DNA from: Phyllobacterium brassicacearum
GTDB taxonomy: Bacteria > Pseudomonadota > Alphaproteobacteria > Rhizobiales > Rhizobiaceae
Length of the DNA: 64,000 nt
Direction of reading: 5' to 3'
NCBI RefSeq assembly: GCF_003010955.1
Contig: NZ_PGGO01000011.1
Coordinates: 116,877-180,876, forward strand
Shown here: positions 25,911 through 35,530 of the stretch, piece after piece
Position numbering within the stretch: position 1 is the first letter of the stretch
Layout of the letters: each line of letters opens with the position of its first letter
The notes under the pieces: model-generated
What the model was told of the DNA's origin: nothing
The model's database searches: none
What the model saw: the letters and a program-made list of their open reading frames with translations, nothing else
Position numbers and translations under genes: made by a program

Positions 25911-26396
25911 ATGACCATCCGAACACGCATCTCGCCCAATCTTTGGTTCGATTTTAATGCCAAGGAAGCCGTCGACTTCTACGTTTCCGTGTTCCCGAAT
26001 TCAAAGGTGATGCGCACGTCGCATTATCTGAAGGACAGCTCCGGACCTGAGGGTGAGATCATGACCATTGAATTCCAGCTCGATGGCTTGATCTTCACTG
26101 CCATCAATGGCGGCCCGCAGTTCAAGTTCAACGAGGCGGTGTCGTTCCTCGTTGAGTGCAAGGATCAGACTGAAGTCGACCGCTACTGGAGTGCGCTGCT
26201 TGAAGACGGCGGCGAACCAGGGCCTTGCGGCTGGCTGAAGGATCGCTTCGGCCTGTCGTGGCAGGTCAACTGGACACCGCTGATCGACATGTTGCTTGAT
26301 GCCGACAAGGAAAAGGCCGGACGCGCGATGCAGGCAATGCTCAAGATGGGCAAGCTGGATGTAGCTGCCCTACAAACGGCCTATGCAGAAAGGTAG
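25911..26396 (+). CDS. VOC-family protein, PhnB-like
   Basis: A 161-residue vicinal oxygen chelate-fold protein of the PhnB/3-demethylubiquinone-like group: TRISPNLWFDFNAKEAVDFY at the start, EGEIMTIEFQLDGLIFTAINGGP in the middle, and DRFGLSWQVNW near residue 113. Two beta-alpha-beta-beta-beta modules are expected. AGGAGGA precedes ATG 25911. It is 94 bases after the GFA-like gene and may be read from the same promoter. Substrate unknown. Confidence 0.88.
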   Translation: MTIRTRISPNLWFDFNAKEAVDFYVSVFPNSKVMRTSHYLKDSSGPEGEIMTIEFQLDGLIFTAINGGPQFKFNEAVSFLVECKDQTEVDRYWSALLEDGGEPGPCGWLKDRFGLSWQVNWTPLIDMLLDADKEKAGRAMQAMLKMGKLDVAALQTAYAER

Positions 26397-26449
26397 GATA
26401 AGCGGGAGTGGCCCGCCAGGGGCAATTTCATTCGGATTGCGGCCGATCT

Positions 26450-26776
26450 CTAGGCGGCGCACTTCCGGCGGTCAATTGACCGACTCATCGAATCAACCTG
26501 GCCCTGCAAGGCGCCGGCTTGCTTCTGGTTGGCGGTGCGATAATCGGGAAGGAACGGCCCAAAACCGGTGATGATGTTTGGATCCTGATATCCGGCGCCA
26601 TTCGTCAGGCGGTTGACTTCAGCCGCGGCCTGGTTGCGCTGCGCCACGAGCGCCGGGCACTCGACCGTGTCATAGCGCAGGGACGAGATTTTTTCGTTGT
26701 CGAGCTGACCCTGAATATTGCCGCAGCCTGCCAGCAGTGCGGAGAGTATCATCACCTGAAGGTGCCTTGTCGTCAT
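26450..26776 (-). CDS. Small lipoprotein
   Basis: A 108-residue lipoprotein. Signal peptide MTTRHLQVMILSALLAGC ends in a lipobox LLAGC (Cys at 18). The mature part, GNIQGQLDNEKISSLRYDTVE, ends in a helical region with ADLTN-like repeats and a final Cys near the C-terminus. ATG 26776 is chosen since the lipobox signal starts there; GAGG is 10 bases upstream. No domain recognised. Convergent with the VOC gene. Confidence 0.75.
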   Translation of the reverse strand: MTTRHLQVMILSALLAGCGNIQGQLDNEKISSLRYDTVECPALVAQRNQAAAEVNRLTNGAGYQDPNIITGFGPFLPDYRTANQKQAGALQGQVDSMSRSIDRRKCAA

Positions 26777-27280
26777 ATGCCAATGTCCTCGATCGCGTGG
26801 GGCAGCGGCACATGAATGGGCCAATGACGCCGTTTTGGCAAGATGCAGGCTTTCGATAAAAGCAACTGACTGCAACAGACGTGAACGGTGAGGGGACGAT
26901 GCACGGGGAAGGCGTATCCACATGATCAGGGTTCAAAATACTGCAACGATAGGATGATATGCTCGAGCCAAATTACCCGGCAAGTGAATCACTACCAGGA
27001 CCGGAGTTCGCCAGGTGAATTGGCCGTATTGAAAAGCGCACTAATACTCCGATTGGGGCGATTTGTATAAAAATAGAGCGATTTCAATCGATTATTGTTC
27101 TTTATGCAATTATAAGTTGAATATTGCGAGTTAAATCCGTCGCGAAATCTCGATTTAATTCAATATGTCTAGTAAATTGGTATGGTATCGCAGTTTGCGC
27201 TTGCTGAAACAGCCTTTCCACCCTTATGATTCCCTATCCGGGAGCCCCCGGTATTGCAACGCAAGAGTGAGGAGACAGGA
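26777..27280. other. Gene-poor stretch
   Basis: No gene is supported in these 504 bases. Positions 27040-27170 are AT-rich, consistent with a promoter for the gene at 27281. No repeat or RNA gene was recognised. Confidence 0.5.
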
Positions 27281-27619
27281 ATGCCTGGTTTGCTGCACCC
27301 ACTTCATGATGGCCATGCCCCCATCATATTGCATAACGCATTTCAGGACGCCATTGACGCCTTGGAAGATTGGGAACTCGGTAACGATGAACCCGTAATT
27401 GACGTCAATGACAGGCAGGTGGCGATCAGTGCCGTCTTCCGGCGGTTGTGGACCTGCACCGACATCCTTCCTTCACGCACACTGGATGTCGTCGAGGATT
27501 TGTTGCCGTTGCGTTCAGCCGAGTTCAAGGTAGGGACGTCGACTTATGCCGATGCCGCTTACAGTCTTTGGCAGCTGTGCCTGCAGAAGCGGGCCGCCGG
27601 CTATGAAATGCGCCAGTAG
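27281..27619 (+). CDS. Hypothetical protein
   Basis: A 112-residue soluble, helical protein without signal peptide (start MPGLLHPLHDGHAPIILHNAFQDAIDALEDW). ATG 27281 is preferred because GGAGA lies 5 bases upstream; the longer frame lacks a ribosome-binding site. No domain recognised; rhizobial genomes contain many such proteins of unknown function. A stem-loop follows at 27646-27676. Confidence 0.65.
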   Translation: MPGLLHPLHDGHAPIILHNAFQDAIDALEDWELGNDEPVIDVNDRQVAISAVFRRLWTCTDILPSRTLDVVEDLLPLRSAEFKVGTSTYADAAYSLWQLCLQKRAAGYEMRQ

Positions 27620-27645
27620 GGCCTGAGTAACACGAGTTTGCATTG

Positions 27646-27676
27646 ATCACCCGCCGGCGGCAAACCGGCGGGTGAT
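27646..27676 (+). terminator. Stem-loop after the hypothetical gene
   Basis: A 12-bp perfect stem ATCACCCGCCGG / CCGGCGGGTGAT (27646-27657 and 27665-27676) with a 7-base loop. It lacks a clear T-run, so it may be a weak terminator or a processing hairpin. Confidence 0.55.
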
Positions 27677-27727
27677 TCATTTCGTGCGGTTGGAGCACGT
27701 TTGGAAACTCGCTGCGGCGAGGCAGAT

Positions 27728-27809
27728 GGCGTGGTTTTCAAGACCCGGAGCGCAGCGTACTGAAAGTACGTGAGCACCGGAAGCACAGAAAATCGCGTCA
27801 GATGACCGC
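27728..27809 (+). repeat. RIME-like dispersed repeat, copy 1
   Basis: An 82-base element about 91% identical (7 mismatches) to 29932-30013, in the same orientation. Its centre is the palindrome around GCGTACT...AGTACG, followed by GTGAGCACCGG, typical of rhizobial intergenic mosaic elements. Lies between the hypothetical gene and the DUF305 gene. Confidence 0.8.
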
Positions 27810-27832
27810 CGCAATAGAGTTAAGAGCGTGCT

Positions 27833-28216
27833 CTAGTTCCCGCTCTTATCGAGCCAAGCCTTCATCTGTTTGATCTCGCCTTCCTGTGCCGCGATAATAT
27901 CCTCGGCCAGTTTGCGGATTTTGGCGTCTTTGCCGTATTCAAGTTCGACCTTGGCCATATCGATTGCACCCTGGTGATGGGCGATCATGCCAAGCACGAA
28001 ATCCTTATCCGCATTGCCGGTGAATTCGATCGCCATATCCTTGTGCATTTTCGCATTGGCTGCAGCAAACGCCTTCGATGCGGCGCCCTGATCGCCGGCA
28101 GGCATCGCCGCCGCGTCGTGCTGCATGGTTTTATGTGCGTTGTGATCCTGCGCCAGTGCCGGTGAGGCGAGGGCGACGGCGGAGATCAGTCCCGCGGCAA
28201 GAAATGTCATCTTCAT
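27833..28216 (-). CDS. DUF305-family exported protein
   Basis: A 127-residue periplasmic protein. Signal peptide residues 1-22 (ends ALA-QDH). The DUF305 motif is present as FVLGMIAHHQGAIDMAKVEL, a His-rich ferritin-like helical segment. DUF305 proteins often accompany metal, especially copper, homeostasis genes. The partner gene upstream (28302) encodes another small Cys/His-rich exported protein, supporting a metal-related pair. No regulatory site identified. Confidence 0.88.
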   Translation of the reverse strand: MKMTFLAAGLISAVALASPALAQDHNAHKTMQHDAAAMPAGDQGAASKAFAAANAKMHKDMAIEFTGNADKDFVLGMIAHHQGAIDMAKVELEYGKDAKIRKLAEDIIAAQEGEIKQMKAWLDKSGN

Positions 28217-28301
28217 TGTTGTGATCTTTCCAAAGGGCCAGTCAGAAGGGCACAGGCTACGGCCCGCTCACCTGTGCGTCAGACGAATCGGAAACAATCA
28301 C

Positions 28302-28640
28302 TTACATTCGGGGAGGCCGGGGAAGCGGAGCATCGGTGCGTGCGACCAAGGGTAATTCCTCGCCGCGTGGAATGACGATGCTGGGCTGTTGGGCGACCAT
28401 TATCGGGATGTTAACCGCAGGAACCCCGATACAGGCCGCGCACACCGCCGGATGTTGTTGTTTGACATCTTGGGAGCAATGGTGCCGCTCTTCGGTACAG
28501 CCATCGGAACGATGCACATGGGCGGACGTCGATGACGTCGCGCCCATTTCAGCGGCCAGGCGGCCGGGCGCCGCAAACACCGGAACCCAGCCGAAACTGA
28601 GTGCGGTCAGAAACACGATGATTGCGGCGAATCTGTTCAT
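28302..28640 (-). CDS. Small exported Cys/His-rich protein
   Basis: A 112-residue secreted protein with signal peptide residues 1-23. The mature part contains a His/Cys cluster (SAHVHRSDGCTEERHHCSQD) and HPAVCAACIGVPA, resembling DUF2946-like exported proteins near copper genes; the family is not certain. It precedes the DUF305 gene by 86 bases on the same strand. A metal-binding role is inference from composition. Confidence 0.6.
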   Translation of the reverse strand: MNRFAAIIVFLTALSFGWVPVFAAPGRLAAEMGATSSTSAHVHRSDGCTEERHHCSQDVKQQHPAVCAACIGVPAVNIPIMVAQQPSIVIPRGEELPLVARTDAPLPRPPRM

Positions 28641-28687
28641 GCGAACTTCATAACAACAGCGACGGCCAAATCGAAATCAACTTCTAT

Positions 28688-29863
28688 TTATACGGCTTTT
28701 GCGGCCGCCAGTCCGTTCTCGATATCGGCGATCAGATCCGCAGTGTCCTCAAGGCCGATCTGCAGGCGGATGACCGGGCCGGCATAGTTCTGGCCAGTTA
28801 TCACCCGGCCACCCAGATGGACATGCAGCGCCAGGCTTTCGTAGCCGCCCCAGGAATAACCAAGGCCGAAAATCCTCAGTGCGTTCAGGAAAGCGTGCGC
28901 CTGTTTTACGCCGCCATCGATGACGATGGAGAACACCCCGCCAGCACCGCAAAAGTCACGTTTCCACAGCGCGTGTCCCGCATGGCTTTCCAGCCCGGGG
29001 TGCAACACTTCGACGATGCCGTCCTGCCGTTCCAGCCATTTGGCGATCTCGAGTGCATTCTCGGCATGCCGTTCCATTCGGACGCCCATGGTGCGGAGAC
29101 CGCGCAGGATCTGGTAGGCATCATCGCCGCTCACGCAAAGACCGAGCGCCGTATAGGCGGCATCGAGCGTCTTGAAGCATTTGTCGTTGGCCGAGATCGT
29201 CCCCATCAGGATGTCGGAGTGACCCGAAGGATATTTTGTCGCCGCGTGGATCGTAACGTCGACGCCATAGTCGAGAGCCTTGAAATAGATCGGCGTCGCC
29301 CAGGTGTTGTCCATCATGACGACGGCACCGGCCGCATGCGCCTTTTCGACAATGGCGGGAATGTCCTGCACTTCGAAGGTGTTGGAGCCTGGAGATTCGG
29401 TGAAGACGACACGGGTGTTGGGCCGGATCAGCTGTTCGATACCAGCGCCGATCAGCGGATCGTAGAATTCGGTCTCGACCCCGAGCCGTTTCAGCATCGT
29501 ATTGCAGAAATGCCTCGTATTGCCGTAGCAACTGTCGACCATCAGCAGGTGATCTCCCGGCGAGAGAAATGCGAGGAGGGGAAGCGTCACTGCCACAAGC
29601 CCGGACGGCACCAGAAGTGTTCCGACCGACCCCTCCAACTCATCGATTGCCCTGCACAGGGCGTCGGTCGTCGGCGTGCCATGGGTGGCATAGGTGTATT
29701 TCTGTTTGTGGCCGGCCATGGTTTCGGCGTCGGGAAACAGCACGGTCGAGGCATGGACAACAGGCGGGTTGACGAAACCGTGATAATCGCGTGGATCGTA
29801 ACCACTGTGAGCAAGCCGCGTATTGATGCCGGGTTTGACCGTCTTGCTCGGTTGCTTCTCCAT
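28688..29863 (-). CDS. metC: Cystathionine beta-lyase MetC
   Basis: A 391-residue PLP enzyme of the Cys/Met metabolism family, cleaving cystathionine to homocysteine in methionine synthesis. Start TRLAHSGYDPRDYHGFVNPPV; VVMMDNTWATPIYFKAL is the aspartate that holds the pyridine nitrogen; the PLP lysine lies in IHAATKYPSGHSDILMG (about residue 213). Length matches the family. In rhizobia metC is known to lie upstream of the aap operon, the same order as here (aapJ at 31131). Confidence 0.93.
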   Translation of the reverse strand: MEKQPSKTVKPGINTRLAHSGYDPRDYHGFVNPPVVHASTVLFPDAETMAGHKQKYTYATHGTPTTDALCRAIDELEGSVGTLLVPSGLVAVTLPLLAFLSPGDHLLMVDSCYGNTRHFCNTMLKRLGVETEFYDPLIGAGIEQLIRPNTRVVFTESPGSNTFEVQDIPAIVEKAHAAGAVVMMDNTWATPIYFKALDYGVDVTIHAATKYPSGHSDILMGTISANDKCFKTLDAAYTALGLCVSGDDAYQILRGLRTMGVRMERHAENALEIAKWLERQDGIVEVLHPGLESHAGHALWKRDFCGAGGVFSIVIDGGVKQAHAFLNALRIFGLGYSWGGYESLALHVHLGGRVITGQNYAGPVIRLQIGLEDTADLIADIENGLAAAKAV

Positions 29864-29931
29864 CAGTGCGTCTCCATATCTTGTGTGCCTTAACCAGAGA
29901 CCGTTTGAAAATTTATCCCTGATGTGTCAGC

Positions 29932-30013
29932 TGGTGTGGTTTTTGAGAACCGGAGCGCAGCGTACTTAAAGTACGTGAGCACCGGAAGCGCAGAAAATCG
30001 CATCAGATGACCG
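29932..30013 (+). repeat. RIME-like dispersed repeat, copy 2
   Basis: The 82-base partner of 27728-27809, same orientation, 7 mismatches. It lies between metC and the PAP2 gene; its edge overlaps an upstream ATG (30007) that would otherwise be taken as the PAP2 start. Confidence 0.8.
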
Positions 30014-30087
30014 TCAGGGTTGAATTTGCAGACGGTCTCGAGAAGTCGATAATGCCACCGCGTGCCCGTTGCAACAGGAGAGCAGGT

Positions 30088-30921
30088 TTGCTTAACCGAA
30101 ATGGGAAGATGACTGAAATTCCAAACCGGCAATCTGCCTTGCGGCGGACCGGTCAAGCCGTCGTTCGTTTTCTGCGCCGCATCAATGCGCCAGCCTATCC
30201 AGGTTCACCCCCGGCTTGGACCAACGCCATGTCGATGGGCGTTGTGTTGATTTTCTTCCTTGTTCTGCTGCTGCAGCCCTATGACGAATACCTGTCACGC
30301 ACCCTGTGGTCCTACGGCTCATTGGGCAAAGTCCGCCATTTGACCGATATCGGCCTTTCGCAATGGTATCTCATTCCGGCCTTTGCCATTGGCGTCTGCC
30401 TCATCGGCATCGATTGGGCAAATGTTGCCCATTCGAGACGGGTGCGATTCGGTTTGGTCTATGCGCAGGCGACATTTGCCTTCTGGGCCATAGCACTCGC
30501 GGGAATCCTGACCAACATAGCGAAATTCCTGATCGGCCGGGCCCGGCCGAAATTCATCGATACGCTGGGGACGACCAGTTTCTCGCCATTCGAAGCGGGA
30601 TATAACTTCGCCAGTTTCCCCTCGGGCCATTCCACGACCATGGGTGCGGTCGGTGCCGTTCTTGCCCTGTGGTTTCCGCGATGGCGTGTACCGATCATCC
30701 TCGCAACCATGTTCATCGCGTTCACCCGCATCATCGCCCGTGCCCATTATTCGACTGATGTTGTGGCAGGTTACAGTCTCGGCTTTCTCTTCACGGTTGC
30801 ACTCGCCAGATTCCTTGCGGGACGCCGTACGGCCTTCCTTTTCGACGGGGACCGATTCTGGCCGATTTTACGTTTTCGTGACCGTTTTTGGCGGCCTCCA
30901 GTCAATTTGAACAAGAAATAA
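30088..30921 (+). CDS. PAP2-family membrane phosphatase
   Basis: A 277-residue membrane phosphatase with six hydrophobic helices. All three motifs are present: KFLIGRARP (KX6RP), FPSGHST (PSGH) and RIIARAHYSTDVV (a variant of SRX5HX3D). Such enzymes dephosphorylate phosphatidic acid, undecaprenyl pyrophosphate or lipid A; substrate unknown. TTG 30088 is proposed as start because GGAG lies 7 bases upstream; ATG 30109 is an alternative. The earlier ATG (30007) is inside a repeat and unlikely. Confidence 0.85.
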   Translation: MLNRNGKMTEIPNRQSALRRTGQAVVRFLRRINAPAYPGSPPAWTNAMSMGVVLIFFLVLLLQPYDEYLSRTLWSYGSLGKVRHLTDIGLSQWYLIPAFAIGVCLIGIDWANVAHSRRVRFGLVYAQATFAFWAIALAGILTNIAKFLIGRARPKFIDTLGTTSFSPFEAGYNFASFPSGHSTTMGAVGAVLALWFPRWRVPIILATMFIAFTRIIARAHYSTDVVAGYSLGFLFTVALARFLAGRRTAFLFDGDRFWPILRFRDRFWRPPVNLNKK

Positions 30922-30958
30922 TCGAAAATTAAGCTGCCGCGCAGCCGATGGATGCTTC

Positions 30959-30977
30959 TTGCCCCAATATTGGGCAA
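30959..30977 (+). promoter_or_regulatory. Palindromic site upstream of aapJ (NtrC-like)
   Basis: TTGCCCCAATATTGGGCAA forms a near-perfect 19-base palindrome (inner CCCAATATTGGG is perfect). It resembles the NtrC box (TGCAC...GTGCA type), and aap expression is known to respond to the nitrogen regulatory system in Rhizobium. No -24/-12 sigma-54 promoter was seen between it and 31131, so the assignment is tentative. Confidence 0.4.
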
Positions 30978-31130
30978 AGATTATCCCTTGACCAAAGAAG
31001 CAGAATGCCCTTCGATGCGGGGGTGAATGGGAGAGGTATTGGGCCCTCTTTTTAGGGTTAGGGGTAACCTGCCAATATGCTGTTTTTTCTCTCTGGGAAC
31101 GACGGGCAACAACCAAAGGGTACACGTGTT

Positions 31131-32159
31131 ATGAAAAATATTGTCTTGAAGGGCGCGTTGGCTGCCTCGGCGCTGGTTCTCCTGGCGACCGCAGCCTCGG
31201 CTGCAACACTTGACGACGTCAAGAAGAAGGGATTCCTCCAGTGTGGCGTCAATACCGGTCTCCCGGGATTTGCCTCACCGAACGATAAGGGTGAATGGTC
31301 GGGTTTCGACGTTGATTATTGCCGCGCCGTTGCTGCAGCTATTTTTGGCGACGCGACGAAAGTGAAGTATACGCCACTGTCGGCGAAGGACCGTCTTCCT
31401 GCTCTGCAGTCCGGCGAAATCGATGTCCTGATTCGCAACACCACCTGGACGCTGAGCCGCGATACCCAGGGTTTCGACTTCACGGGCGTCAACTATTATG
31501 ACGGCCAGGGTTTCATGATCAACTCGAAGAAGCTGTCGGGCATCAATTCCGCTCTGCAGCTGTCGGGCGCTTCCGTTTGCGTTCAGGCTGGCACAACGAC
31601 TGAGCTCAACCTCGCCGATTACTTCAAGTCGAACAAGATGGAATACAATCCGGTCGTGTTCGAGAAGGTTGAAGAGGTCAATGCGGCCTATGATTCGGGA
31701 CGCTGTGACGTTTATACGACCGATCAGTCGGGCCTTTATGCTTACCGCTTGGCGCTGTCGGCCCCAGCCGATCACGTTGTGCTGCCGGAGATCATCTCCA
31801 AGGAGCCGTTGGGACCTGTCGTTCGTCAGGGTGACGCGCAATGGGCCGACATCATTCGCTGGACGCATTATGCGATGTTGACGGCCGAGGAACTTGGCAT
31901 CACCCAGGGCAATGTCGAAGAGTTGAAGACCAGCGACAACCAGGAGATCAAGCGCGTTCTCGGCCAGGAGGCCAATACCAAGCTTGGAACGGACCTCGGC
32001 CTGACCAATGATTGGGTCATCAACATCGTCAAGGCCGTTGGCAACTACAGCGAAGTGTTTGAACGGAACATCGGCTCGGGCAGCCCGCTCAAGATTGCGC
32101 GCGGTATCAATGCGCAATGGAGCAAGGGCGGTCTGCAGTACGCAATGCCGATCCGCTGA
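31131..32159 (+). CDS. aapJ: General L-amino acid ABC transporter, binding protein AapJ
   Basis: A 342-residue periplasmic solute-binding protein. Signal peptide residues 1-24 (SAASA-ATL). Family blocks include KKKGFLQCGVNTGLPGFASP, EWSGFDVDYCRAVAAAIFGD and VLIRNTTWTLSRDT. ATG 31131 is preferred, with AAAGGG upstream and the signal peptide starting there. It opens the aapJQMP operon, which imports a broad range of amino acids and also affects efflux in Rhizobium. An NtrC-like palindrome lies 154 bases upstream. Confidence 0.95.
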   Translation: MKNIVLKGALAASALVLLATAASAATLDDVKKKGFLQCGVNTGLPGFASPNDKGEWSGFDVDYCRAVAAAIFGDATKVKYTPLSAKDRLPALQSGEIDVLIRNTTWTLSRDTQGFDFTGVNYYDGQGFMINSKKLSGINSALQLSGASVCVQAGTTTELNLADYFKSNKMEYNPVVFEKVEEVNAAYDSGRCDVYTTDQSGLYAYRLALSAPADHVVLPEIISKEPLGPVVRQGDAQWADIIRWTHYAMLTAEELGITQGNVEELKTSDNQEIKRVLGQEANTKLGTDLGLTNDWVINIVKAVGNYSEVFERNIGSGSPLKIARGINAQWSKGGLQYAMPIR

Positions 32160-32260
32160 TCGCTTAAGCGATCATTTGAAGAATCGGGCGAGGGGGCTTG
32201 TCCCCTCCTCCAAACAAACAAATAATAATAAGAACAAACGTTTAAAAGAAACGAGGGGTT

Positions 32261-33457
32261 ATGGCATCGCAGGATATTACGCCTGTCGGCAGAGACAGCG
32301 CAAAAGCATCACTTTTATACGATCCGAAATTTCGCGGTTATATTTTTCAGGCCGTGACCGTTCTTGTGATTGCAGGTCTGGTCTACTGGATCGTCAACAA
32401 CACCATTGCCAATCTGCAGCGCGCGAACCTTGCATCCGGCTTTGGCTTCCTGGACGGACGCGCCGGGTTCGATATCAGCAGCAGTCCGTATCTCAGCTAC
32501 ACGAGCGATTCGACCTTTATCAAGGCTTTGGCAGTCGGCATTCTCAACACGCTGACGGTTGCCGTCGTTGGCATCATCACCGCAACGATCATCGGCTTCA
32601 TTATCGGGATAGGCCGTCTTTCGCACAATTGGCTCATCCGCAAGCTTTGCACCGTCTATGTCGAGGTATTCCGCAATATCCCGCCCTTGCTGGTCATTTT
32701 CTTCTGGTATTTGGGTGTCCTGTCTGTTCTGCCGCAAGCGCGCGAAAGCATCAAACTGCCATTCAGTACCTTCCTCAACAATCGAGGTTTGTTTTTCCCG
32801 GCACCTGTGTTTGGTGAAGGCTCCTGGCTGATCGGCGCAGGTCTCATTGCCGGCATTATCGGAACGTTCTTCGTCCGGCGCTGGGCTTACAAGCGCCAGA
32901 TGGCGACCGGTCAGCAATTTCCCGTTGGCCTGACGGCGTTCGGCCTCATTGTCGGCCTTCCGCTCTTGGCTTTGATTATCCGGGGTTTCCCGGTTTCATT
33001 CGACTATCCGGTTCTGGGTGCATTCAATTTGCGGGGTGGCACGCTCATTGGTCCGGAGTTCATGTCGCTCTACCTGGCCTTGTCCTTCTATACCGCGTCC
33101 TTCATTGCCGAGATCGTCCGTGCCGGCATTCGCGGTGTCGGCAAGGGCCAGAGCGAGGCATCCCATGCGCTTGGATTGCGGGCGGGACCGACAACGCGGC
33201 TGGTCGTGGTGCCGCAGGCGATGCGCATCATCATCCCTCCGCTCACGAGCCAATACCTCAACCTTACCAAGAACTCGTCCCTGGCTGTCGCGATCGGCTA
33301 TCCTGATCTCGTTGCAGTCGGCGGGACGATCCTCAACCAGACCGGTCGCTCGATCGAAGTGGTGGCGATCTGGATGGTCGTTTATCTCAGCGTCAGCCTG
33401 CTCACATCTGTCTTCATGAATTGGGTAAACGCCAAGATGGCACTGGTGGAGCGCTGA
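32261..33457 (+). CDS. aapQ: General L-amino acid ABC transporter, permease AapQ
   Basis: A 398-residue inner-membrane permease. The C-terminal half holds the HisM-type ABC inner-membrane domain with the EAA loop ([20 protein letters not shown] about residues 300-319) and the helices around it. It is larger than ordinary HisM permeases because of an N-terminal extension typical of Aap/Bzt permeases. It follows aapJ by 101 bases and is followed by aapM after 2 bases. Confidence 0.93.
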   Translation: MASQDITPVGRDSAKASLLYDPKFRGYIFQAVTVLVIAGLVYWIVNNTIANLQRANLASGFGFLDGRAGFDISSSPYLSYTSDSTFIKALAVGILNTLTVAVVGIITATIIGFIIGIGRLSHNWLIRKLCTVYVEVFRNIPPLLVIFFWYLGVLSVLPQARESIKLPFSTFLNNRGLFFPAPVFGEGSWLIGAGLIAGIIGTFFVRRWAYKRQMATGQQFPVGLTAFGLIVGLPLLALIIRGFPVSFDYPVLGAFNLRGGTLIGPEFMSLYLALSFYTASFIAEIVRAGIRGVGKGQSEASHALGLRAGPTTRLVVVPQAMRIIIPPLTSQYLNLTKNSSLAVAIGYPDLVAVGGTILNQTGRSIEVVAIWMVVYLSVSLLTSVFMNWVNAKMALVER

Positions 33458-33459
33458 TC

Positions 33460-34614
33460 ATGGATAACAATCTCAGCTTCGTCCGCACCGAAATGCTTCA
33501 GGGCCAGACCCCGCCGCTTGGCGAAAGGGGTATCGTCAGGTGGATGCGTACCAATCTCTTTGCCACGCCGCTTGATACGGCTCTGACGCTTCTGGCCATC
33601 CTGGCGCTCGCCTGGTTTCTGCCGGGTATTATTAATTGGCTGTTCGTCAATGCCGTCTGGTCTGGACCAGACCGGTCCGTTTGCTCGACGGTGGCTCAGG
33701 GCGGCATCCAGCCCGAAGGCTGGTCCGGTGCCTGCTGGGCTTATGTGAACGCCAATTTCAACCAGTTCATGTATGGCCCCTATCCGGTGGACCAGCATTG
33801 GCGCGTCAACCTCGTCGCGATCATATTCGTTTTGCTGCTGGTTCCGCTGCTCATCCCCAAGGCACCCTACAAGGTGCTGAATGCGGTCGTGTTCTTCTTT
33901 ATTTTCCCGATCGTCGCGTTCATCCTCTTGGTCGGTGGCTGGTTCGGCCTCCCTTATGTCGAGACCTCCTCATGGGGCGGGTTGCTCGTCACCCTCACAC
34001 TTTCCTTTGTCGGCATCGCGGTATCGCTGCCGCTTGGCATTGTGCTGGCGCTCGGGCGGCGGTCGAAGATGCCGGTCATCAAGATGCTCTGCGTCATCTT
34101 CATCGAAACGATCCGCGGCATTCCGCTGATCACGGTCCTGTTCATGGCCAGCTACATGCTGCCCCTGTTCCTGCCTCCGGGCGTATCCTTCGACAGATTC
34201 TTGCGCGCGTTGATCGGCGTGGCACTGTTCGCGTCGGCCTATATGGCCGAGGTGGTTCGCGGCGGTCTCCAGGCCATTCCAAAAGGGCAATATGAAGGTG
34301 CGGATTCCCTCGGGCTCGGCTACTGGCAGAAAACCGGATTGATCGTCCTGCCACAGGCGCTGAAGCTGGTTATTCCGGGCATCGTCAACACCTTCATCGG
34401 CCTGTTCAAGGATACGAGCCTCGTGACTGTGATCAGCATGTTCGATCTGCTCGGAACCGTGAAACAGCACTTTTCCGACGCGAACTGGATTTCGCCGCAA
34501 ACACCCATCTCCGGCCTGATCTTCGCCGGCTTCGTCTTCTGGATTTTCTGTTTCGGAATGTCGCGCTATTCCATCTTCATGGAGAGCCGGCTCGATACAG
34601 GACATAAGCGCTAA
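33460..34614 (+). CDS. aapM: General L-amino acid ABC transporter, permease AapM
   Basis: A 384-residue permease forming the heterodimer with AapQ. The EAA loop reads [20 protein letters not shown]; a Cys-containing periplasmic loop (WSGPDRSVC) lies near the N-terminus, as in BztC/AapM. Start ATG 33460, two bases after the aapQ stop; a longer frame starts inside aapQ. Followed by aapP after 13 bases. Confidence 0.93.
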   Translation: MDNNLSFVRTEMLQGQTPPLGERGIVRWMRTNLFATPLDTALTLLAILALAWFLPGIINWLFVNAVWSGPDRSVCSTVAQGGIQPEGWSGACWAYVNANFNQFMYGPYPVDQHWRVNLVAIIFVLLLVPLLIPKAPYKVLNAVVFFFIFPIVAFILLVGGWFGLPYVETSSWGGLLVTLTLSFVGIAVSLPLGIVLALGRRSKMPVIKMLCVIFIETIRGIPLITVLFMASYMLPLFLPPGVSFDRFLRALIGVALFASAYMAEVVRGGLQAIPKGQYEGADSLGLGYWQKTGLIVLPQALKLVIPGIVNTFIGLFKDTSLVTVISMFDLLGTVKQHFSDANWISPQTPISGLIFAGFVFWIFCFGMSRYSIFMESRLDTGHKR

Positions 34615-34627
34615 GGAGTTTCCTATC

Positions 34628-35431
34628 ATGACAACCGAAAACGTTGTTGACCCCAACGAAATCCACGTCGACCGCTCGCTGTTGCACGTCTCCAAGACGG
34701 ATGTAGCCGTCGAGATCATCAACATGAACAAGTGGTATGGTGATTTTCACGTCCTCAAGGACATCAACCTGAAAGTGATGCGCGGCGAGCGCATCGTCAT
34801 TGCTGGACCGTCCGGCTCGGGCAAGTCTACCATGATCCGCTGCGTCAACCGCCTGGAAGAACACCAGAGCGGCAAGATCCTGGTTGACGGCATCGAGCTC
34901 ACCAACGATCTGAAGAAGATCGACGAAGTGCGCCGCGAAGTCGGCATGGTGTTCCAGCACTTCAATCTGTTCCCGCATCTGACCATTCTGGAAAACTGCA
35001 CCCTGGCACCGATCTGGGTTCGCAAGATGCCGAAAAAGAAGGCTGACGAGATCGCGATGCACTATCTGGAGCGCGTCAAGATCCCGGAACAGGCCAATAA
35101 ATATCCGGGCCAGCTCTCCGGCGGCCAGCAGCAGCGTGTGGCGATCGCGCGTTCGCTATGCATGAACCCGCGCATCATGCTGTTCGACGAGCCAACCTCG
35201 GCGCTCGACCCGGAAATGATCAAGGAAGTGCTGGATACGATGGTTCAGCTCGCCGAAGAAGGCATGACCATGGTCTGCGTTACCCACGAAATGGGCTTTG
35301 CCCGCCAGGTCGCCAACCGCGTGATCTTCATGGACCAGGGCCAGATCGTCGAGCAGAATGCGCCGGCAGAGTTCTTCGACAACCCGCAGCACGAGCGGAC
35401 CAAGCTCTTCCTCAGCCAGATCCTGCACTAA
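34628..35431 (+). CDS. aapP: General L-amino acid ABC transporter, ATPase AapP
   Basis: A 267-residue ATP-binding subunit. Walker [10 protein letters not shown] (60-68), Q-loop near VFQHFNLFP, signature LSGGQ (163-167), Walker B IMLFDEP (183-189) and the switch His in VTHEMGF. It powers the AapJQM importer. AAGGAG precedes ATG 34628. The operon ends with a stem-loop at 35459-35479. Confidence 0.95.
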   Translation: MTTENVVDPNEIHVDRSLLHVSKTDVAVEIINMNKWYGDFHVLKDINLKVMRGERIVIAGPSGSGKSTMIRCVNRLEEHQSGKILVDGIELTNDLKKIDEVRREVGMVFQHFNLFPHLTILENCTLAPIWVRKMPKKKADEIAMHYLERVKIPEQANKYPGQLSGGQQQRVAIARSLCMNPRIMLFDEPTSALDPEMIKEVLDTMVQLAEEGMTMVCVTHEMGFARQVANRVIFMDQGQIVEQNAPAEFFDNPQHERTKLFLSQILH

Positions 35432-35458
35432 GTAATTCGGTAGCGATAACACCACAAA

Positions 35459-35479
35459 CAGCGGCCTTCGTGGCCGCTG
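35459..35479 (+). terminator. Stem-loop after aapP
   Basis: An 8-bp perfect stem CAGCGGCC / GGCCGCTG with a TTCGT loop, followed by AAATTTC and a T-run 13 bases further on (TTTTTT). A plausible but imperfect Rho-independent terminator of the aap operon. Confidence 0.6.
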
Positions 35480-35530
35480 AAATTTCTAGATAAGTTTTTT
35501 CAACAATGCCATTTTGCATCAGGAATTATT

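Noticed and set aside
28622..29893. 423-codon frame antisense to metC
   Set aside because: metC is certain by its PLP motifs; the opposite frame has no family pattern.
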